Part shown: piece after piece, positions 1 through 8,959 of the stretch
Layout: every line of letters starts with the position of its first letter
How positions within the stretch are numbered: position 1 is the first letter of the stretch
Source of the DNA: JBOFWL01 sp051653605
GTDB taxonomy: Bacteria; Spirochaetota; Brevinematia; Brevinematales; Brevinemataceae
Assembly (NCBI GenBank): GCA_051653605.1
Contig: JBOFWL010000145.1
Location: 468,698 to 532,697, forward strand
Reading direction: 5' to 3'
Length of the DNA stretch: 64,000 bases
Notes under the pieces: model-generated
What the model was told of the DNA's origin: nothing
What the model saw: the letters and a program-made list of their open reading frames with translations, nothing else
Database searches by the model: none
Position numbers and translations under genes: made by a program

Positions 1-512
1 CTCTAGAATCCAATTATAAGGTACGTACAAAGATAGTTGTTTCCTTTTGGAAAGAGATGGACGCCGGCTACTCTTTTCGAGGCGAGATAGAATTTATCAC
101 AAGAAAAAAACAATCCTATGAAATGAGCGTTAAAGCAACGTCATCGCTAAAACGTTCTAAGGTTCGTAAATATCCTCGAAAAGCCACAGAGATTCCCGCG
201 CGATTTCGTGTAGGAACTGTTTCTGTCGATTCTGATAGTGGGGCTCTCAACCAGCAGTTTGATCGTCTTGCCCTAAGCCTTGTTAATGAGGTCAGCCCTA
301 AGGGATGTGTGCTTCTTTCTCATCTTCCTATGCCGCCGGATAGTACGCTCTTGATGGAGTTTCCCCTTCTTGATAAAGTTTTACAGGTTAAGGCTTTAGT
401 GAGGTCTATCACTTTTTATGATACGATATACTCTATAGGATTGGAATTTATCGACATTTCGCGATCGGATATAGTATATATCTACCGCCTTATCTACCCT
501 GAAGATAACTAA
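1..512 (+). CDS. PilZ-domain protein, 5'-truncated by window edge
   Basis: The reading frame is open from the first complete codon (position 3), so the gene starts upstream of the window; the ATG at 57 is internal. The visible C-terminal part resembles a PilZ domain. An RxxxR element (RKYPR) is followed about 50 residues later by EVSPKG, which fits the (D/N)xSxxG half of the c-di-GMP site except that the acidic/amide position is Glu. PilZ domains bind cyclic di-GMP and commonly control motility or surface behaviour; the residues before RKYPR could be a YcgR-like N-terminal domain. It is followed 9 bp later by the lapA-like gene and radA, probably as one transcript. Family fairly sure, c-di-GMP binding not proven. 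Confidence 0.75.
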   Translation, partial: LESNYKVRTKIVVSFWKEMDAGYSFRGEIEFITRKKQSYEMSVKATSSLKRSKVRKYPRKATEIPARFRVGTVSVDSDSGALNQQFDRLALSLVNEVSPKGCVLLSHLPMPPDSTLLMEFPLLDKVLQVKALVRSITFYDTIYSIGLEFIDISRSDIVYIYRLIYPEDN

Positions 513-521
513 GGAGTTTTC

Positions 522-731
522 ATGCAAATTGTAAAATCTATTTTTAGTGCGATTATTGTAATTGTTTTTGCGACTTTCACCTTGCAAAATTTACAATCGG
601 TAACAATCAACTTTTTTTCTTTTCACTTTGGTGCGGTGCCTCTTTTTCTTGTAATTATTTTTGTTTTTGTAGCAGGGTTTATTACGGGGCGTTTTACAGC
701 ATGGATGAAATCTGCTTTTACTAAAAAATAA
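522..731 (+). CDS. LapA-domain (DUF1049) small inner-membrane protein
   Basis: A 69-residue protein with two hydrophobic segments (roughly residues 3-20 and 36-60) separated by a short polar turn, ending in a basic tail. This matches the LapA/DUF1049 family, in which E. coli LapA helps regulate lipopolysaccharide assembly; this copy lacks the long C-terminal cytoplasmic part of LapA. An AAGGAG site stands just before the ATG. The stop overlaps the radA start by one base (TAATG), so the two are probably translationally coupled. Role in an organism that may lack classical LPS is unknown. Confidence 0.75.
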   Translation: MQIVKSIFSAIIVIVFATFTLQNLQSVTINFFSFHFGAVPLFLVIIFVFVAGFITGRFTAWMKSAFTKK

Positions 732-2086
732 TGGCAAAAAAAACAAGTCTTTGGTGTTGTAGCGAGTGTGGAAATGAAAGCCCCAAGTTATTGGGGAAAT
801 GTCCCTCCTGCGGTCATTGGAATACTTATAAAGAAGTTACATTGACAAGTCGAGGGGGGAGTGCGAAATCTTCTTCTGTTTTCACATCGGATACCCGCCC
901 TGAAAAAATAGGAACTATCTCAACAACGACGTTAGATCGAATCAATACTGGAATCCAAGAATGGGATCGCGTACTCGGGGGAATGGTTGCTGGTCAGGCA
1001 GTTCTGCTTTCGGGCGAGCCTGGCATTGGCAAAAGTACTTTGCTTCTTCAAGCAGCCCAGCGATTATCACAAAAGGGTGCAGTGCTTTATATCAACGGAG
1101 AAGAAAGCTCTAGTCAAGTTAAACTGCGAGCTGAGCGATTAGGCATTCAAAGTGAAGATCTCTTTCTTTATCCCGAGACTGATCTCGACGCTATTCTTCA
1201 TATTCTTTCTGTCGAAACGCCAGCATTTCTTATTGCTGATTCTCTTCAAACGCTTAGCGATCCTTCTCTAGACAGTGCTCCTGGTTCTTTGCCACAAATG
1301 AGAAGTTGCACGCAAGCGCTTGTTCGAGCCTGTAAAACAAAAGGCATACCTGCGGTTCTTGTAAGCCACGTAACTAAAGATGGTGCCATTGCAGGCCCGA
1401 AGGCAGTTGAACATTTAGTAGACACCGTTCTCTTTCTTGAAAGCGATACAAGAGGGATTTATCGAGTGCTTAGAGCATTAAAAAATCGTTTTTGTGCCAC
1501 GGATGAGGCTGGTTTTTTTGAAATGGGCACACAAGGTTTAATCGCTGCAGATGATCTTAGTGGGGCATTTGTTTCTATACATGATGAAGAAGTATTTGGT
1601 TCTGCTATTTTTGCACACTCCGAAGGTCAGAGAGTTTTTCCTATTGAGATACAAGCATTGTGCCATATGTCGGGGCAAAATTATCCTCGTCGCACGGCAG
1701 AGGGCTTAGATTACAATAGGCTCGCCTTATTGTCAGCAGTGGTAGAGAAGCAATTAAGAATTCCTCTCTTTAAAAATGATGTCTATGCAAATATTACGGG
1801 AGGGCTTTCTGTTAGTGATCCTTCCTCAGATTTACCACTAATAGCGGCACTTTGTTCATCGTTCAAAGAGAAACCTATCCCTCAAAACTCTGTTTTCTTT
1901 GGAGAGGTGGGGCTTTCTGGAGAGTTACGCCCAGTTCGAGGTATGGAAAAACGCATTAAAGAATGTGCACGGCTTGGGTTCAAATCTATCTATCTCCCTT
2001 ATGCAAAAAACTCGAAAGAACTCTTTGCTAATTACCCTGTGCGTCCACTTCGGCATGTTACCGAGCTGATTTCAGTCCTTTTTTAA
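731..2086 (+). CDS. radA: DNA repair protein RadA
   Basis: RadA is a RecA-like, Lon-related ATPase that helps process recombination intermediates by driving branch migration. The N-terminus has the C4 zinc finger (Cys10, Cys13, Cys24, Cys27), then a Walker A GEPGIGKS at residues 95-102. The RadA-specific motif, normally KNRFG, reads KNRFC here. The last ~170 residues form the Lon-protease-like domain, which lacks protease activity in this family. Length of 451 is normal. The start overlaps the upstream lapA-like stop by one base. A 73-bp AT-rich gap with a new promoter follows. Assignment is secure. Confidence 0.97.
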   Translation: MAKKTSLWCCSECGNESPKLLGKCPSCGHWNTYKEVTLTSRGGSAKSSSVFTSDTRPEKIGTISTTTLDRINTGIQEWDRVLGGMVAGQAVLLSGEPGIGKSTLLLQAAQRLSQKGAVLYINGEESSSQVKLRAERLGIQSEDLFLYPETDLDAILHILSVETPAFLIADSLQTLSDPSLDSAPGSLPQMRSCTQALVRACKTKGIPAVLVSHVTKDGAIAGPKAVEHLVDTVLFLESDTRGIYRVLRALKNRFCATDEAGFFEMGTQGLIAADDLSGAFVSIHDEEVFGSAIFAHSEGQRVFPIEIQALCHMSGQNYPRRTAEGLDYNRLALLSAVVEKQLRIPLFKNDVYANITGGLSVSDPSSDLPLIAALCSSFKEKPIPQNSVFFGEVGLSGELRPVRGMEKRIKECARLGFKSIYLPYAKNSKELFANYPVRPLRHVTELISVLF

Positions 2087-2125
2087 TAAAATAAACCTTA
2101 GATTTAAAATGAATTGAAAAACATC

Positions 2126-2154
2126 TTGTTTTATGTTGTGAAATGATATATAAT
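2126..2154 (+). promoter_or_regulatory. sigma70-type promoter, leaderless arrangement
   Basis: TTGTTT (2126-2131), 17-bp spacer, TATAAT (2149-2154). The ATG of the downstream gene is at 2160, five bases past the -10, so transcription should begin at or beside the start codon. There is no Shine-Dalgarno sequence. It is one of four promoters here with exactly this geometry. Confidence 0.75.
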
Positions 2155-2159
2155 TAGAG

Positions 2160-3200
2160 ATGATGAGAAATATACCTTTGTTTTGTCTTGTTGGCATTAT
2201 TAGTGCCGCTTGCTCTATTGATGCGATGTCTATCCAAGATTACAACGGGGAACAGCCCGATCAACATCTAGAATCAACCCCCAACACCGACAACAATGTT
2301 GGTAATAATACCAATGAAATAGTAATTCCAGCGGTGCCGCCGGTATTAAATACTGCGGTGTATTATGGGCGAAGTTTGCTTTCTGGAGAAGAACTCAAAG
2401 CTTACGATTACATGTTTGATCGTTTCCGGAATTTTGAATCTAATAGAGATATCTATGCCGATACTGCTCACCGAGTTTTTTATAACTTTACCGAGCAAGG
2501 TATTCAGCTTACTTCTTCGTCACAAGTCAATCTGATTACACGATATATTATCAACGATCACCCAGAATTTTATCAATCAAGCCTTAGTGCTGCTAGGGAT
2601 TTAGTGCTTAACAATGGTTATGTAAGTACTTTTTATAATAAGCCTATGTCGGGCGTTGTTTCGAGAGATCAATTTGATGCTGCTAGCCAAGAAATCGAAA
2701 CGGAAGTGCTTAAGATGTTATCTGTTCTCAATCCTGGGATGACAGATGCTCAAAAAATCCGAGCCTTACATGATACCTTTCTTAATCACGTTAATTATAG
2801 TATGTCTTCTTCTCATCGTGTTTCCGATATTTATGGGGCTTTGGTTCAGCAGCGGGCCCTTTGTGAGGGTTATGCCCGTGCCTTTACCTATCTTCTTCAA
2901 CGAGCAGGAATTACCGCTTTCTATAACACAGGAGAAATGAGATCCAGCGAGACCACCAGCGATTGGGGCTTGCATGCTTGGGTTATTGTTCATCTTGAAG
3001 GCGCTTGGTACGCCATTGATATTACCAGCGATGATGGCATTGGAGGCTCGGGGTATCATCATAGTTATTTCCTTATGGGGTCTACAGAGTTTAACAAAAC
3101 TCTTCGTTATGTTGATGCCGCAGGGAATAATCAGTCGGCTTACCCTACGCTGCCTACGTTATCAAGTGCTAATTATCCATTAAGCGCTACTGCTTATTAA
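2160..3200 (+). CDS. Exported transglutaminase-like (cysteine protease fold) protein
   Basis: A 346-residue protein starting with a basic, hydrophobic signal (residues 1-18) ending in SAAC; this could be a relaxed spirochaetal lipobox with lipidation at Cys18. Residues ~24-60 are a Pro/Asn-rich linker. The second half holds a transglutaminase-like core: Cys in ALCEGYARAF, His in GLHAWVIVHLEG and Asp in YAIDITSDD, the expected Cys-His-Asp triad. In bacteria such domains act as peptidases or amidases, often on cell-wall or surface proteins; the substrate is unknown. The gene stands alone with its own promoter and a terminator after it. MMRN at 2160 is the only start that leaves a signal peptide, so the mRNA appears leaderless. 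Confidence 0.8.
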   Translation: MMRNIPLFCLVGIISAACSIDAMSIQDYNGEQPDQHLESTPNTDNNVGNNTNEIVIPAVPPVLNTAVYYGRSLLSGEELKAYDYMFDRFRNFESNRDIYADTAHRVFYNFTEQGIQLTSSSQVNLITRYIINDHPEFYQSSLSAARDLVLNNGYVSTFYNKPMSGVVSRDQFDAASQEIETEVLKMLSVLNPGMTDAQKIRALHDTFLNHVNYSMSSSHRVSDIYGALVQQRALCEGYARAFTYLLQRAGITAFYNTGEMRSSETTSDWGLHAWVIVHLEGAWYAIDITSDDGIGGSGYHHSYFLMGSTEFNKTLRYVDAAGNNQSAYPTLPTLSSANYPLSATAY

Positions 3201-3229
3201 CTTCTTCTTAATATTTAAATGAAAATTTT

Positions 3230-3256
3230 CCCTTCTCGTTTTGAGGAGGGTTTTTT
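3230..3256 (+). terminator. Rho-independent terminator
   Basis: Stem CCCTTCTC / GAGGAGGG (one G-T wobble) around a short GTTTT loop, followed by six T residues. It closes the transglutaminase-like gene. Confidence 0.8.
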
Positions 3257-3298
3257 AATATCAACACCTCAATTTTGAGTAAGCTCCCCCCTCTCGCC

Positions 3299-3327
3299 TT
3301 GACAAAGATGGGATGATTGCTTATAAT
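3299..3327 (+). promoter_or_regulatory. valS promoter
   Basis: A perfect TTGACA (3299-3304), 17-bp spacer and perfect TATAAT (3322-3327). The upstream in-frame ATG at 3313 lies inside this promoter, so it cannot be the start of valS; the start at 3355 is fixed by this site. Confidence 0.92.
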
Positions 3328-3354
3328 TGTAAACGTATCTTAAAAGGAGAAGCT

Positions 3355-5985
3355 ATGCTGCCCGATTACAATCCCGCGCAATTCGAAGGCGCCCTCATGC
3401 AGGAAGATTTTGAAGCAAAAAGGTTTCGTTCGGAGATTAAATCCGATAAAAAAGCTTACACCATTGTGATGCCTCCTCCTAACGTTACGGGGATGCTCCA
3501 CATGGGACATATTTTGAATAATACAATACAAGATGTGCTTATCCGCTACAAAAGAATGAATGGTTTTGAGTCTTGCTGGATTCCAGGGCTTGATCACGCC
3601 TCGATTGCTACCGAAAGTAAGGTCACTCGCTGGCTAATGGGGCAAAATATCAATAAATTCGAGATTGGACGCGAAAAATTTCTTGAATATGCAATGAGCT
3701 GGAAAGACCAATATGGTGGGATTATCAATAACCAACTTCGGCGGCTTGGAGTCTCCTGCGATTGGACACGCGAACGCTTCACTATGGATCCAGAGTATTC
3801 TCAAGAAGTTCTCCAATCCTTCATCGATCTCTACAATGAGGGGCTTATTTACAAAGGCACGCGCATGGTTAATTGGTGCCCTGTTACTAAAAGTGCTATT
3901 TCCGACGAAGAAGTCGAACATATAGAAGAACAAGGTTCACTTTGGCATTTTTCTTACCCCATTAAAGACTCAAAAGATACTATTATTATTGCAACTACTC
4001 GCCCAGAAACAATGTTTGGCGACTCTGCTGTAATGGTTAACCCCAATGATGAGCGTTATAAACACCTTATTGGTAAAACGGTTCTTCTTCCTCTTGTTAA
4101 TCGGGAAATTCCAATTATTGGAGATGACTACGTCGACCCTACTTTTGGAACAGGGGCAGTAAAGGTTACACCAGCGCACGATGTTAACGACTACGAAGTT
4201 GGTAAACGGCACAACCTTCCTCATCATGCAATTTTTACTAACGATGCACATCTGAATAATTCTGTTCCCGAATCTTATCGAGGGCTTGATCGATTCGAAG
4301 CTCGTTCTGCAGTTGTTGCAGCCATGAAACACCTCGGGCTTGTCGACAAGATTGAGGCACATACTCATAAAGTAGGGTATTCTCAGCGAGGGCATGTTCC
4401 TATCGAGCCTATGCTTTCTGAGCAGTGGTTCATGAAAATGAAGCCCCTCGCCGAACCTGCAAGAAAACTCGTCGAAGAAGGGCAGATCAATTTCTACCCC
4501 GATCATTGGAAAAAAACTTACTACTATTGGCTTGATAATATTAAAGATTGGTGTATTTCTCGCCAGCTTTGGTGGGGGCATCGAATCCCTGTTTTTACTT
4601 GTGAATGTGGCTTTCAAAAGGCTTCTCTCGAGGCTGTTAATGAGTGCCCTAACTGTAAAAAAGTGATGAAACAAGAAGATGACGTGCTGGATACGTGGGC
4701 TTCTTCTTGGTTGTGGAGTTATGCGGTACACCGCAATGATGAGGATCGCACATACTATCATCCTACCGATACCCTTGTAACAGGGCCAGATATCATTTTC
4801 TTCTGGGTTGCACGTATGATTATGGCGGCATGGCATTTTAGAAAAGAGATTCCCTTCAAAAATGTCTACTTTACGGGGATTATTCGGGATGAACAGGGTC
4901 GAAAAATGAGTAAATCCTTAGGGAATTCTCCCGACCCTCTTGATGAGATGGACACCTATGGGGTAGATGCACTTCGTTATACGATTATTCGCCTTGCACC
5001 AACAGGGAATGATATTCTCTACTCCTCAGAAAAAGTAGAGCAAGGTAAGTTTTTCGCTAATAAAATTTGGAACGCTGCACGGTTTTTAGTGATGTATGCC
5101 GAACAAAATAATTTTGATACCAAAGAAATCAAGGATGCTCACCTGCTTGATTACCCTATCGATGATTTTGATAAAAGTATCGTTGTTCGTTTCCATCAAA
5201 CTTTAAAATCATACCATGAAGGCTTTGAAAAATTTCGTTTTAATGATGTGGCAAAATGCCTTTATGATTTTATCTGGGGAGATTTTTGTGATCGCTATAT
5301 TGAAAGCTCTAAATATGCCTTATCCAGCCCCGACCCAGAAGTGCGTATGGCCAAATTGCAAGTAGCGCTTGTTCTTTTTCGGCGAATTCTTCGTATGCTC
5401 CACCCTGTAATGCCCTTTATTAGTGAAAAATTGTGGCAAGATGTCTTTGGCGAAAAAAATCTCGCCTTTGCCTCTTTTCCTCTTTACCGTGATGTGGAAC
5501 AATTTCACTCAGAGAACAGCAGCATGTATCGCCTCGAGAAAATTGTTTATCTTATTCGTGAGCTTCGTGCGGAAAGCAATGTGCCCCCCTCTGCAACTCC
5601 ACAGGGAATTATTTCGGCAGGCACTGGTCTAAATCATTTTTTACGTCGAAATGCACCTGTTATCCAGAAGCTAGCTCGACTATCATCCCTTGAAATTGTG
5701 GATACAGGGCGAACAGCACAAAAAGGCGAGGCTGTTCGATCAGAGCATGATTTTCAAGTTTTCCTTAATTTAGAAGGAACAATTGATAAAGAACAGGAAA
5801 TTGCTCGTCTTAATAAAGAAATTGCCCGTTTAGAAGGCGTTCGTCGCGCTTTTGAAGGCAAACTTAGTAATCAACAATTTATTTCGAAGGCACCAGCAGA
5901 AGTTATTGCCAAAGAAAAAACAAAACTTGAAGAGATTAAAAGCGAACTTCATAAAAATCAAGAAGCTTTGAAAACATGGCTTTAG
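3355..5985 (+). CDS. valS: Valyl-tRNA synthetase
   Basis: Class I synthetase charging tRNA-Val. HMGH (the HIGH motif) is at residues 49-52 and KMSKS at 517-521; the long CP1 editing domain lies between them. A Zn-knuckle-like CxC...CxxC (CECG and CPNC) occurs within the catalytic half. The C-terminus is the expected coiled-coil arm (two heptad stretches rich in EIARLNKEIARLEG-type sequence). The start at 3355 has AAAAGGAG six bases upstream and lies downstream of the promoter; an ATG at 3313 is in frame but inside the promoter. Length 876 is usual. pepF follows after 12 bp with its own AGGAGG site. Confidence 0.98.
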   Translation: MLPDYNPAQFEGALMQEDFEAKRFRSEIKSDKKAYTIVMPPPNVTGMLHMGHILNNTIQDVLIRYKRMNGFESCWIPGLDHASIATESKVTRWLMGQNINKFEIGREKFLEYAMSWKDQYGGIINNQLRRLGVSCDWTRERFTMDPEYSQEVLQSFIDLYNEGLIYKGTRMVNWCPVTKSAISDEEVEHIEEQGSLWHFSYPIKDSKDTIIIATTRPETMFGDSAVMVNPNDERYKHLIGKTVLLPLVNREIPIIGDDYVDPTFGTGAVKVTPAHDVNDYEVGKRHNLPHHAIFTNDAHLNNSVPESYRGLDRFEARSAVVAAMKHLGLVDKIEAHTHKVGYSQRGHVPIEPMLSEQWFMKMKPLAEPARKLVEEGQINFYPDHWKKTYYYWLDNIKDWCISRQLWWGHRIPVFTCECGFQKASLEAVNECPNCKKVMKQEDDVLDTWASSWLWSYAVHRNDEDRTYYHPTDTLVTGPDIIFFWVARMIMAAWHFRKEIPFKNVYFTGIIRDEQGRKMSKSLGNSPDPLDEMDTYGVDALRYTIIRLAPTGNDILYSSEKVEQGKFFANKIWNAARFLVMYAEQNNFDTKEIKDAHLLDYPIDDFDKSIVVRFHQTLKSYHEGFEKFRFNDVAKCLYDFIWGDFCDRYIESSKYALSSPDPEVRMAKLQVALVLFRRILRMLHPVMPFISEKLWQDVFGEKNLAFASFPLYRDVEQFHSENSSMYRLEKIVYLIRELRAESNVPPSATPQGIISAGTGLNHFLRRNAPVIQKLARLSSLEIVDTGRTAQKGEAVRSEHDFQVFLNLEGTIDKEQEIARLNKEIARLEGVRRAFEGKLSNQQFISKAPAEVIAKEKTKLEEIKSELHKNQEALKTWL

Positions 5986-5997
5986 AAGGAGGCCCCG

Positions 5998-7713
5998 ATG
6001 CCTAGACAACTCCAAGAACGCACTCCAAAATTTTACAAAGGTGAAATAAACCCTTTCGATTTAACAAATCTTAATCAGTGGACGGATCAATTAAAAGAAT
6101 TTCCACTAGATACGGTTGATCAATTAGAGGAATTTGTCACACGAATTAATGAACTTGCGCATCTCCTAAAGGATTCCATGGCAGATATCTATATCAAAAT
6201 GACGTGCCATACTGATGATAAAGAACTTGAAAAAAAATACGCGGCTTTTCATCAGAATGTTGTGGCGACATTCGCCCCCATCGATTTTGCCCTCAAAAAA
6301 CGTATCTTGGCAGCACCCTGCCTAGAGGCTTGGTCTAAAGAAAGCCCTGATACTAGAAATTTATTGGTTAAATGGCTTAAAAAAGATGTTGACTTTTTCC
6401 GTGAGGAGAATATACCTCTCTCCACAAAGGAAAGTGAATATGGCGTAAAATATCGAAGCATAACTGGTGGTATGGTTGTCAATTTTCAAGGTGAAGAAAA
6501 AACACTTCCCGAGCTAGCTGTTTACCTTAAAAACCCCGATCGTGCTGTCCGTGAAAGTGCATGGCGTACGCGTGTTAATAAAATGTTGGAACACAAGCAA
6601 GAGCTCAATGATCTTTTTGATAACTTAGTTGATCTTCGCCAAAAAATGGCGGCTAATACAGGCTATGCCAACTATCGAGATTATGCCCATCCTCTAAAGG
6701 GTCGATTTTCCTACTCTGTGCAGGATGTACTTAACTTCCAAGAAGCGGTTGAAGAAGAAATAGTTCCCCTCATTAAGGAATTAAATGATCATCGTAAAAG
6801 TCAACTCGGACTTCCCGAGCTACGCCCTTGGGATTTAGCAGTATCTCCCGATGGCAGTGTCCTCAAGCCTGTGCCTGACCCTTCTCAATTAGCCGATAAA
6901 GGTATCGAAATTTTGCTTGCCACCGATGAATGGACAGGAGATAATTTTGCTTCAATGAAAGAAAGCGGGCTGCTTGATTTAGTCAACCGTAAAAATAAGG
7001 CTCCAGGAGGATATTCATACCCTCTCTATAAATATGGCGCCAGTTTTATCTTCATGAATGCCGTGGGAATTCATAGCGATCTCACTACACTTGTTCATGA
7101 GGCTGGGCATGCTATGCATGAATTTGCAGCTGCAGATCTTCCTTATACCGGAATTCTTGACCTCAATATGGAGGCAGCCGAACTTGCGTCGATGAGTATG
7201 GAAATGCTGTCGATGCCTCATTGGAATCTTGCCTACAACGCAAAGGATTATAAAAAATCAATGAGAGACCAACTCGAAGACGTGGTGCGTTTCTTTCCAT
7301 GGTGTGTGACGGTGGATGGATTCCAGCAACAAATTTACACCGATGCTTCCGATGCTTCTTCCCGAGAAAAAGCTTTTCTGGATTTGTCTCGTCGTTTTAG
7401 TGGAGCAACGGGCGTCAACTGGGATGGCTTAGATGCAGAACGTGCTGCGATGTGGCTTTTTCAGCTCCATATTTTTGAGGTTCCTTTCTACTATATTGAA
7501 TATGGCATTGCTCAAATGGGTGCGTTGGCGGTTTATCGAAAATATAAGCAAAATCCCCAGCAGGCATTGGCGGATTATAAAGCATTCCTTCACTTAGGCA
7601 GCACACGTCCTTTGGAGTACTTGTATAAAACGGCAGGTATCGAGCTTAAATTTACGCGCGAGTACCTCAAAGAAATCGCAGATTTTGTCCGCGAAGAGCT
7701 TCATTCTTTATAA
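5998..7713 (+). CDS. pepF: M3-family oligoendopeptidase (PepF-like)
   Basis: A 571-residue cytoplasmic zinc metallopeptidase of family M3. The zinc site HEAGH is at residues 367-371, followed ~25 residues later by the third ligand region NMEAAELASMSMEM. Members cleave short oligopeptides during peptide recycling. No signal peptide is seen. The start has GGAGG eight bases upstream; co-transcription with valS is likely because the gap is only 12 bp, and a strong terminator follows at once. M3 assignment is secure; PepF versus other M3B oligoendopeptidases is less so. Confidence 0.9.
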   Translation: MPRQLQERTPKFYKGEINPFDLTNLNQWTDQLKEFPLDTVDQLEEFVTRINELAHLLKDSMADIYIKMTCHTDDKELEKKYAAFHQNVVATFAPIDFALKKRILAAPCLEAWSKESPDTRNLLVKWLKKDVDFFREENIPLSTKESEYGVKYRSITGGMVVNFQGEEKTLPELAVYLKNPDRAVRESAWRTRVNKMLEHKQELNDLFDNLVDLRQKMAANTGYANYRDYAHPLKGRFSYSVQDVLNFQEAVEEEIVPLIKELNDHRKSQLGLPELRPWDLAVSPDGSVLKPVPDPSQLADKGIEILLATDEWTGDNFASMKESGLLDLVNRKNKAPGGYSYPLYKYGASFIFMNAVGIHSDLTTLVHEAGHAMHEFAAADLPYTGILDLNMEAAELASMSMEMLSMPHWNLAYNAKDYKKSMRDQLEDVVRFFPWCVTVDGFQQQIYTDASDASSREKAFLDLSRRFSGATGVNWDGLDAERAAMWLFQLHIFEVPFYYIEYGIAQMGALAVYRKYKQNPQQALADYKAFLHLGSTRPLEYLYKTAGIELKFTREYLKEIADFVREELHSL

Positions 7714-7719
7714 AAAAAT

Positions 7720-7744
7720 CCCCCTTTCAACAGGGGGTTTTTTA
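7720..7744. terminator. Bidirectional terminator between convergent genes
   Basis: Stem CCCCCT / AGGGGG with loop TTCAAC, an A-run before and a T-run after, placed between pepF (+) and the metallo-hydrolase (-). It can serve both. Confidence 0.9.
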
Positions 7745-7756
7745 ATGAATAAACAT

Positions 7757-8377
7757 TTAGAGGCTGCGAAAATATTGTCTCGATTCGCCAATGGTAAAGG
7801 GAGAGCCATGCCCAGCATAGACGATTGTTTTATCGTCGAAGCCAAGCATAAGTTTTAAGCTTTCTTTTAGCTCGTCAAAACTGCTTCCTGGTAGATCATA
7901 TCTTCCAAACGAGCCACCCTCAAACATTACATCTCCACCAAAAATAATATTTTCTTGGCTATTGAAAAAAATTGTATGGTCGTAGGCATGGCCTGGTGTA
8001 TGATAACATTGCCATTCTTGCCCACAAGCTGAGAGAGAGGATTTTTTTTCGTTGTAAGTCCAATCTGGGGCGGGGGCTGTTACAGGGGCTTCCCATCTAA
8101 AGGAAAGATTTTCCTGAGGATTGGGAAGAGTTTTTTTAGCTAATTCATGAGCGCAAATGATAGCCTCGGGAAAAGCCTGCTTTAACTCTACTAACCCAGC
8201 AATATGGTCTATATGCCCGTGTGTAATGAAAATATGGGTTGGAGTATAGCCTTTAAGACGCTCAAAAACAACCTCCATCTCATATCCTGGGTCGACAACA
8301 AGAGCTGTTTTTGATGAATCATCGGTGTAAATATAACAATTTTCACCAAACATTCCGTTGAGGTGCGTTATAATCAT
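7757..8377 (-). CDS. Metallo-beta-lactamase-fold hydrolase (glyoxalase II-like)
   Basis: A 206-residue MBL-fold protein with the metal motif HGHIDH at residues 53-58, then a GHAYDH histidine (HTPGH), GGDVMF aspartate and YAGHG histidine in the usual order. Compact MBL proteins of this size usually hydrolyse thioesters such as S-lactoylglutathione or act on related small molecules; the substrate cannot be read from sequence. It lies last in a minus-strand series with the DHFR-like gene 37 bp upstream. Start at 8377 with a GAGG site nearby. General class secure, specificity not. Confidence 0.88.
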   Translation of the reverse strand: MIITHLNGMFGENCYIYTDDSSKTALVVDPGYEMEVVFERLKGYTPTHIFITHGHIDHIAGLVELKQAFPEAIICAHELAKKTLPNPQENLSFRWEAPVTAPAPDWTYNEKKSSLSACGQEWQCYHTPGHAYDHTIFFNSQENIIFGGDVMFEGGSFGRYDLPGSSFDELKESLKLMLGFDDKTIVYAGHGSPFTIGESRQYFRSL

Positions 8378-8414
8378 AGAAACCTCGTTATTTTCTTTTT
8401 GTAGTTTGAAAAAT

Positions 8415-8957
8415 TTAATTAAGAGGAGCAGCCTTGTTATTAAAAATATACTGCGACATTATAAATTCCCCTCGACGTTGAGTGTTTTTTAAACTCATAT
8501 TACTCATTTTTTTCTTAGGAAAGAGGGGAATGCCATCTCCTAATAAGACAGGAGCTTGGGCAAGGTGTAACTCGTTGATAAGATTTTTTTCCCAACATTG
8601 GCTGGCTAAATTGAATCCACCAACAAGCCAGATAATTTTATTTTCGGGTAATACAGGGAGAGAATAGAGAAAATTCTCAATATCACCTGAGATAAAGAAA
8701 ATATTTTCTTCGTTTTGATGAGGTTGTCGAGTGAAAATATAACAAGGAATATTTTTATAAGGCCAGTCGATTCCAAAAGAGAGAATTTTTCTATAAGTAG
8801 AGCCACCCATAAAAATAATTCCAACTTGCTGAATAAACTCTCCATAACCATTATCACCATCACTGGGGGTTTGCTCTAGCCAATCAATATTTCCATTTTT
8901 ATCGGCGATGAACCCATCTAGACTACTTGCAACATAATAAACGATGCGGTTATTCAT
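8415..8957 (-). CDS. Dihydrofolate reductase-like (RibD C-terminal fold) protein
   Basis: A 180-residue protein opening with VYYVASSLDGFIADKNG, the hallmark of the RibD_C / YwjB-YyaP group of NADPH-dependent reductases with the DHFR fold. Members of this group are not the folate-pathway DHFR; most have no assigned substrate. IWLVGGFNLAS fits the nucleotide-binding glycine region. It starts two bases after the stop of the sugar transferase gene (TAATAATG), so the two are coupled. Family good, function unknown. Confidence 0.85.
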   Translation of the reverse strand: MNNRIVYYVASSLDGFIADKNGNIDWLEQTPSDGDNGYGEFIQQVGIIFMGGSTYRKILSFGIDWPYKNIPCYIFTRQPHQNEENIFFISGDIENFLYSLPVLPENKIIWLVGGFNLASQCWEKNLINELHLAQAPVLLGDGIPLFPKKKMSNMSLKNTQRRGEFIMSQYIFNNKAAPLN

Positions 8958-8959
8958 TA

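Noticed and set aside
3313..3354. 14 extra codons at the valS start
   Set aside because: The ATG at 3313 lies between the -35 and -10 boxes; the ribosome site is before 3355.
3970..4836. 288-codon open frame on the minus strand within valS
   Set aside because: It is antisense to the conserved valS catalytic core, lacks a ribosome site, and reads as a low-complexity shadow.
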